From contig NZ_JBMLSD010000350.1 of assembly GCF_049240685.1 (NCBI RefSeq), positions 1 to 19,065 of the forward strand: 19,065 nucleotides of DNA. Reading direction: 5' to 3'. The position numbers were made by a program, and so were the translations under genes. The notes below the pieces were generated by a model. The model made no database searches. It had not been told where the DNA came from and saw only the letters and a list, made by a program, of their open reading frames with translations. Position 1 is the stretch's first letter. Each line of letters starts with the position of its first letter. Below, piece after piece: positions 15,161 through 19,065 of the stretch. The stretch comes from Flectobacillus sp049240685 (lineage in GTDB: Bacteria > Bacteroidota > Bacteroidia > Cytophagales > Spirosomataceae).

Positions 15161-15895
15161 ATGAAAATCTTAGTATGTATTACCAATGTCCCTGATACCA
15201 CCGCTAAAATCTCATTTACCGATGGTGATACCAAGTTTAACAAAACGGGCGTACAATATATTTGCGGACCTTACGACGATTATGCTTTGTCTCGTGCAGT
15301 CGAACTCAAAGAACAGCACGGCGGTACCGTAACAGTTTTGAACGTGGGTGAGGCTGAGTCTGAGCAAGTAATTCGTAAATGTTTGGCAATTGGTGCCGAT
15401 GATGCTATTCGTGTAAATACCGAACCAACAGACTCGTATTTTGTTGCAGAACAAATTGCGCATATTGCTTCTCAAGAAAACTATGACTTGATTTTGATGG
15501 GTCGTGAATCCATCGATTTCAATAGTGGTGTGGTGCATGGATTAGTAGGAGAGATGTTGGGAATTCCGTCACTTTCGCCCGTTATGAAATTGGAAATTGA
15601 TGGTGGTGTTGCCAAAATGACACGTGAAATTGAAGGCGGTAAAGAAGATATCGAAGCTTCATTGCCATTAGTATTAGGGTGTCAAGAACCTATCGCTGAG
15701 TGGAAAATTCCGAATATGCGTGGAATTATGTCGGCACGTACTAAACCGCTTAAGGTTGTAGAACCAGTAGGCGCAGGCTTAACTATTACTGAAAAGTACG
15801 CGCTTCCAGCACCAAAAGGTGCAGTAAAAATGATTCCTGCGGAGGAGGCAGAAAAACTGATTGATTTGTTGAAAAACGAAGCTAAAGTTTTGTAA
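15161..15895 (+). CDS. etfB: Electron transfer flavoprotein subunit beta
   Basis: The 244-residue protein is EtfB/FixA, the AMP-binding (or, in bifurcating types, second FAD-binding) subunit of the soluble ETF heterodimer. ETF carries electrons from acyl-CoA and other flavin dehydrogenases to the membrane ETF-quinone oxidoreductase. It begins MKILVCITNVPDT and shows GPYDDYALSRAVELKE (36-51), the nucleotide-binding ILMGRESIDFNSGVV (111-125) and the family signature REIEGGKEDIEASLPLVL (155-172) followed by IPNMRGIMSARTKPL (183-197). The partner etfA lies 153 bp downstream on the same strand, an unusually wide gap for an etf pair. ATG start. Confidence 0.93.
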   Translation: MKILVCITNVPDTTAKISFTDGDTKFNKTGVQYICGPYDDYALSRAVELKEQHGGTVTVLNVGEAESEQVIRKCLAIGADDAIRVNTEPTDSYFVAEQIAHIASQENYDLILMGRESIDFNSGVVHGLVGEMLGIPSLSPVMKLEIDGGVAKMTREIEGGKEDIEASLPLVLGCQEPIAEWKIPNMRGIMSARTKPLKVVEPVGAGLTITEKYALPAPKGAVKMIPAEEAEKLIDLLKNEAKVL

Positions 15896-15932
15896 GAATT
15901 TCAATCGAATATTTATCCAAAGTCTTTAACAG

Positions 15933-15953
15933 TGTAAAGTAAAAGAGTTTACA
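15933..15953. promoter_or_regulatory. Dyad in the etfB-etfA gap
   Basis: TGTAAA (15933-15938) and TTTACA (15948-15953) form perfect 6-bp inverted arms nine bases apart in the 153-bp gap before etfA. It could be an operator or an mRNA stem. Six-base arms are weak evidence in AT-rich DNA. Confidence 0.25.
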
Positions 15954-16048
15954 ATTAGGTAGTTAGTCGGAGAAATATAAAATCCCAATAACATATACAC
16001 GATTAACAAAAAACTACTTTTACTGATTAACACACAAACGATATTATC

Positions 16049-17014
16049 ATGAGCGTTTTAGTTTTTGCCGAATTAGATAACGGCTCAATCAAAAAATCAT
16101 CATTAGAAGCAATCTATTACGGAGCCGAAGTGGCCAAAGCAAATGGTACTTCTACGACAGTACTGGCCATCGGTGAGTCAAACAACGAAGCTTTAGCGGT
16201 AGCAGGAAAGTTTGGGGCGAGTAAGGTATTGTGGGCATCGGATGCACGCCTGAATGTTGCTTCGATTCAAGCTTATTCAAGTGTGCTGGCGGAGGCCGTG
16301 AGTGCTACTTCTGCCGAATTTATCATTTTGGCAAAATCTTCATTAGGGGATGCAGTATCGGCGCGAGTATCTGCTAAATTAAAAGCATCTATAGTGTCAA
16401 ATGTGGTTGATTTGCCAGATTTTTCAAATGGTGTCAGTGTAAAAAGAAGTATTTATACAGGAAAAGCCTTTGCCACGGTGGTCATGACATCGGATAAAAA
16501 GGTAATTGCTATCAAGAAAAATGCCGTGAGTGTGGTTGAAGGAGAGGGGACTGCATCAGTTGAAAGCTTTGCACCTGCCTTGAATGATGCTGATTTTGCA
16601 GTGAAAGTAACAGGAACTCACAAAGCATCTGGACAAGTATCATTACCAGAGGCAGATTTGGTGGTATCGGCAGGTCGTGGATTGAAAGGCCCAGAAAATT
16701 GGGGAATTGTTGAGGACTTGGCTACTGCGCTTGGAGCGGCTACAGCTTGTTCAAAACCTGTTTCTGATTTGGATTGGCGCCCTCACCATGAGCACGTTGG
16801 ACAAACAGGTATCAAAGTTTCTCCAAATCTTTATATCGCTTGTGGAATTTCCGGAGCTATTCAACATTTGGCTGGTGTCAATTCATCCAAAGTGATTGTA
16901 GTAATCAACAAAGACCCAGAAGCACCATTCTTCAAAGCTGCTGATTATGGTATTGTCGGTGATGTTTTTGATGTGTTGCCTCGATTAACAAAAGCCATTC
17001 AGGCATCAAAATAG
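16049..17014 (+). CDS. etfA: Electron transfer flavoprotein subunit alpha
   Basis: The 321-residue protein is EtfA/FixB, the FAD-binding partner of EtfB. The C-terminal FAD domain is fully recognisable: LVVSAGRGLKGPENWGIVEDLA (204-225), the loop SDLDWRPHHEHVGQTG (239-254), the signature LYIACGISGAIQHLAG (261-276), and NKDPEAPFFKAADYGIVGD (287-305). The N-terminal domain (1-190) is the less conserved ETF fold. With EtfB it funnels electrons from beta-oxidation and amino-acid dehydrogenases toward the quinone pool. The transcript probably ends at the strong hairpin at 17067-17103. ATG start at 16049. Confidence 0.93.
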   Translation: MSVLVFAELDNGSIKKSSLEAIYYGAEVAKANGTSTTVLAIGESNNEALAVAGKFGASKVLWASDARLNVASIQAYSSVLAEAVSATSAEFIILAKSSLGDAVSARVSAKLKASIVSNVVDLPDFSNGVSVKRSIYTGKAFATVVMTSDKKVIAIKKNAVSVVEGEGTASVESFAPALNDADFAVKVTGTHKASGQVSLPEADLVVSAGRGLKGPENWGIVEDLATALGAATACSKPVSDLDWRPHHEHVGQTGIKVSPNLYIACGISGAIQHLAGVNSSKVIVVINKDPEAPFFKAADYGIVGDVFDVLPRLTKAIQASK

Positions 17015-17066
17015 TGACCTGAGTTTTGATAAATTTATCGATAATCAAAATTTCTTGCTATTCCCC

Positions 17067-17103
17067 AAAAAGACCTATCTCAACCCTGGGGTAGGTCTTT
17101 TTT
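17067..17103 (+). terminator. Intrinsic terminator of etfBA
   Basis: AAAAAGACCTA (17067-17077) pairs with TAGGTCTTTTT (17092-17102) as an 11-bp stem around a 14-base loop. The 3' arm runs into a T-tract. It lies 53 bases after the etfA stop codon. Confidence 0.8.
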
Positions 17104-17222
17104 ATTGATTATCAGTATGAAATAAAATGGATTATACGTATATTTCTTTTAAGAGAAAAAAATCAAGCCTTAATTTCGTAAAACAAAGAGAAAGAAAACT
17201 TTTTTAAAATTAATCAGGTTTA
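17104..17222. other. Intergenic stretch upstream of the bifunctional nuclease gene
   Basis: This is the middle of a 330-bp gap (17015-17344) between etfA and the nuclease gene. The gap holds the etf terminator on the left and a promoter and possible leader structure on the right. In this stretch itself I see only AT-rich DNA with no gene or repeat. Confidence 0.5.
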
Positions 17223-17230
17223 TATCTTTG
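17223..17230 (+). promoter_or_regulatory. Bacteroidota-type -7 element for the bifunctional nuclease gene
   Basis: TATCTTTG matches the Bacteroidota -7 consensus TAnnTTTG exactly. A T-run (17199-17205) lies about 19 bases upstream, where the -33 element should be, though it lacks the G. A start a few bases downstream would give a leader of about 110 bases. Confidence 0.5.
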
Positions 17231-17243
17231 TTATCAGCATAAA

Positions 17244-17310
17244 TCCTACCGGTTATGACAAATTGACATAAAATGTCGGTTTGGCAAGGTTGTAGACAAT
17301 GTTGGTAGGA
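17244..17310 (+). promoter_or_regulatory. Possible structured 5' leader
   Basis: TCCTACC (17244-17250) pairs with GGTAGGA (17304-17310), enclosing a hairpin in which 17259-17269 pairs with 17273-17283 over 11 pairs, two of them G:U. Then comes TTGTAGACAA (17290-17299), a short dyad. The element lies between the -7 element and the GTG start, so it would be in the mRNA leader. It matches no riboswitch class I know. It may be regulatory RNA or chance pairing. Confidence 0.35.
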
Positions 17311-17344
17311 ATTCAACCGTTTATTCATTATAAGCTCTAACAAA

Positions 17345-17935
17345 GTGGAGAAAATAAGACTAGAAATATTGGGATTGTCACCAAGTTCATCACAAACGGG
17401 CTCTTTTGCGCTTGTATTAGGTGAAGAATATGGTCCTCGTCGTTTACCGATTATTATTGGAACATTTGAGGCACAGGCAATTGCTATCGAAATAGAAAAA
17501 ATTGAACCTAACCGACCAATGACTCATGATTTATTCAAATCTTTTGCAAAGTCATTCGGCTATTCCGTAACTGAAATAACGATTACAGATATTAGAGAAG
17601 GTGTATTTTTTGCTAAAATTCTTTGCACTGATGGATTAAAAAATGTAACAATTGACGCTCGTCCATCCGATGCCATCGCTATAGGTTTGCGCTTCAATGT
17701 GCCTATTTATACCACAGAGCATGTCTTGTCTGAAGCAGGAATCTCCGTAAACGAAACTTCCCATCATGATGAAGACGAGGAGGCAGTAGAGGAAGTTTCA
17801 TCTAAGAAGTCTTTTGGAGAAATGCTCAGAGATAATCCTGTAGAGGTACTCAACAAAATGCTTGAGGAGGCGATTGAAAGTGAAGATTACGAAAAGGCTG
17901 CTAAAATTAGAGACGAAATCGAACGTAGAAATTAG
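17345..17935 (+). CDS. Bifunctional nuclease (DUF151) family protein with C-terminal UVR motif
   Basis: The 196-residue protein has two parts. Residues 1-135 are the DUF151/BFN domain: EILGLSPSSSQTGSFALVLGE (7-27), RRLPIIIGTFEAQAIAIE (32-49), and DARPSDAIAIGLRFNVPIY (104-122). A plant member of this family has DNase and RNase activity, hence the name; bacterial functions are poorly known. An acidic linker (HDEDEEAVEEV, 141-151) leads to a UVR motif, LNKMLEEAIESEDYEKAAKIRDEIERR (169-195), the helical hairpin of UvrB/UvrC and McsA-type proteins that mediates protein contacts. Translation starts at GTG (17345). Position after etfBA is, to my knowledge, common in Bacteroidota, but a terminator and promoter separate them here. 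Confidence 0.85.
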   Translation: MEKIRLEILGLSPSSSQTGSFALVLGEEYGPRRLPIIIGTFEAQAIAIEIEKIEPNRPMTHDLFKSFAKSFGYSVTEITITDIREGVFFAKILCTDGLKNVTIDARPSDAIAIGLRFNVPIYTTEHVLSEAGISVNETSHHDEDEEAVEEVSSKKSFGEMLRDNPVEVLNKMLEEAIESEDYEKAAKIRDEIERRN

Positions 17936-17948
17936 AAATTATAGCCCC

Positions 17949-17980
17949 AAGGCCGTTTGAGTTTATCAGACGGCTTTTTT
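17949..17980 (+). terminator. Intrinsic terminator of the bifunctional nuclease gene
   Basis: GCCGTTTGA (17952-17960) pairs with TCAGACGGC (17966-17974) with one G:T step and a 5-base loop. It is followed by TTTTTT, which also pairs partly with the upstream AA. It lies 17 bases after the stop codon. Confidence 0.8.
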
Positions 17981-18022
17981 GTTAAAAAGCGTTAAATGTA
18001 TATTATTGCAATGAAAAACAAG

Positions 18023-18030
18023 TAATTTTG
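18023..18030 (+). promoter_or_regulatory. Bacteroidota-type -7 element for ftsX
   Basis: TAATTTTG matches TAnnTTTG exactly, 73 bases upstream of the ftsX start and after the preceding terminator. A well-spaced -33 element is not evident, so the call is moderate. Confidence 0.45.
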
Positions 18031-18103
18031 TTTGGATATCAATCACTCGAACCGATTACTTGCGTAGCATTGAAGATTACTCTCCAAATCGCACTGTAAA
18101 ATC

Positions 18104-18988
18104 ATGCCAAAAGCTAAAAAACTAGGAAATACCCCTAATCTGATGGTAGTTGTAAGTTTAACAATTGCCTTGTTCTTGATTGGTCTTTGCGGACTCTTGA
18201 CACTCAACGCCCGTAAACTGGCAGAGGTTGTGCGTCAAAATGTAGAGGTTCAGGCTTATCTTGACAACGATTTGTCCAATTCTAAGCTAGATTCGATTTA
18301 CAAACAAATTGCCAAATATCCATTTGTTCTTTACAAAGATAATTCTGCTCAAATTAATTTTATTTCTAAAGATGCTGCCGCAAAGCAGTTTATCGAGGAC
18401 TCTGGTGAGGATTTTCATAAGTTACTTGGTAAAAATAACAACCCTTTATTAAATTCCTATTCTATCAAAATCAAAGAAGAATATTTTAGCGAAAGTAGAT
18501 TAAAGGAAATTAAAAAGTCGCTCGAGCGTATCCAAGGAATTAAAGAAGTAGGTTATGTAGAAAATTTTGTGGACGAGGTTAATAAAAATATTTCTAAAAT
18601 ATATCTCATTTTGTCAGGCTTTGTATTGATGTTGTTGGTGATTATTATAATGCTTGTCAACAATACAATTAAATTGGCGCTCTATTCGCAACGTTTCCTC
18701 ATTCGTAGCATGCAGCTGGTAGGGGCTACCGATGCCTTTATCCGTAAGCCATTTGTATCGAAAGGAGCATTACAAGGTCTGATTAGTGGTTTTATTGCAA
18801 GCACTTTGCTGATTGTGACCCAACAATTGGCCGTATATAAAGTCGATGGCTTGGTGATTTTACAAGAAATAGATAAGATGGTTTTACTGATTCTTATCAT
18901 TTTGATGATTGGCGTAATGGTGGGTGTAACAAGCACCTTCCGCTCAGTCGATAAGTATCTTAAATTATCGCTAGATGATCTTTATTAG
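18104..18988 (+). CDS. ftsX: Cell division protein FtsX
   Basis: The 294-residue protein has the FtsX layout. A short basic cytosolic start is followed by TM1 (about 13-34), a periplasmic domain (35-163) beginning RQNVEVQAYLDNDL, TM2 (164-187), TM3 (221-241) and TM4 (258-279). The loop after TM2 (NTIKLALYSQRFLIRSMQLVGATDAFIRKPFVSKGALQGLISG) is the FtsX signature that contacts the ATPase FtsE. FtsEX links the division ring to activation of peptidoglycan hydrolases. ftsE is not in the window, which is usual in Bacteroidota, where ftsX is often separate. It appears to be transcribed alone from 18023-18030, and a dispersed repeat begins four bases after its stop codon. ATG start. Confidence 0.9.
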   Translation: MPKAKKLGNTPNLMVVVSLTIALFLIGLCGLLTLNARKLAEVVRQNVEVQAYLDNDLSNSKLDSIYKQIAKYPFVLYKDNSAQINFISKDAAAKQFIEDSGEDFHKLLGKNNNPLLNSYSIKIKEEYFSESRLKEIKKSLERIQGIKEVGYVENFVDEVNKNISKIYLILSGFVLMLLVIIIMLVNNTIKLALYSQRFLIRSMQLVGATDAFIRKPFVSKGALQGLISGFIASTLLIVTQQLAVYKVDGLVILQEIDKMVLLILIILMIGVMVGVTSTFRSVDKYLKLSLDDLY

Positions 18989-18991
18989 ACA

Positions 18992-19065
18992 GGCTTTAGG
19001 CTGTAAGCCGTAGGCCTTAGGCAAAAGGTAAGTGTAGTTACAAAAGGTTTTTAGGCAACAGGCAC
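18992..19065 (-). repeat. Mosaic dispersed intergenic repeat, right copy (cut by window end)
   Basis: Bases 18993-19015 match the reverse complement of 26-48 at 18 of 23 positions. The last 12 bases (19054-19065, GGCAACAGGCAC) are the exact reverse complement of 116-127. The AGGCTTTAGGCTGTAAGCCG region also contains internal near-repeats. The element continues beyond the window. It starts directly after ftsX and holds no ORF. Confidence 0.6.

Noticed and set aside
17024..17050. TTTTGAT/ATCAAAA inverted repeat after etfA as a second terminator
   Set aside because: It is AT-only apart from two pairs and has a 13-base loop. The GC-containing hairpin at 17067-17103 is the better terminator.

Overview
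The window looks like a chromosomal segment of a Bacteroidota bacterium, most likely a member of the Cytophagales. This is inferred from the AT-rich intergenic DNA, the near absence of Shine-Dalgarno sequences, Bacteroidota-type TAnnTTTG -7 elements, a lipoprotein-type TamA (TamL), a Bacteroidota-style FtsX, and the order etfB - etfA - bifunctional nuclease. I see no tRNA, rRNA, CRISPR array, transposase or phage gene. Apart from dispersed intergenic repeats, it reads as ordinary chromosome.

Positions 1-240 hold no gene, only a mosaic intergenic repeat and a strong stem-loop. Positions 241-4349 (minus strand) hold a two-gene unit: a tandem-domain AcvB/VirJ-like periplasmic serine hydrolase, followed 98 bp later by an MprF-type flippase plus aminoacyl-phosphatidylglycerol synthase. 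In proteobacteria AcvB-type enzymes hydrolyse the aminoacylated lipid that MprF/LpiA makes. The pair can therefore be read as a make-and-remove system for membrane surface charge, and it is the most interesting part of the window. A small membrane protein with a bacterial PH-like domain (4676-5161) and the Omp85 protein TamL (5372-7849) follow upstream on the same strand.

Divergent from tamL is a SpoU/TrmH-family RNA methyltransferase (7910-8647). It converges on an aldo/keto reductase (8760-9635) that has Asn where the catalytic His normally sits. A membrane-anchored DNA/RNA non-specific endonuclease (9958-10998) is divergent from a YhiN/HI0933-type flavoprotein (11240-12460). A clear bidirectional terminator separates that flavoprotein from a Gly/Tyr/Trp-rich secreted protein (12702-13973), which follows a small secreted protein of unknown function (14091-14468) and a TPR protein (14649-14978).

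On the plus strand, etfB (15161-15895) and etfA (16049-17014) encode the electron-transfer flavoprotein, closed by an intrinsic terminator. Next come a bifunctional-nuclease (DUF151) protein with a C-terminal UVR motif (17345-17935) behind a potentially structured leader, another terminator, and ftsX (18104-18988). The window ends in the same families of intergenic repeat seen at its start, in inverted orientation.
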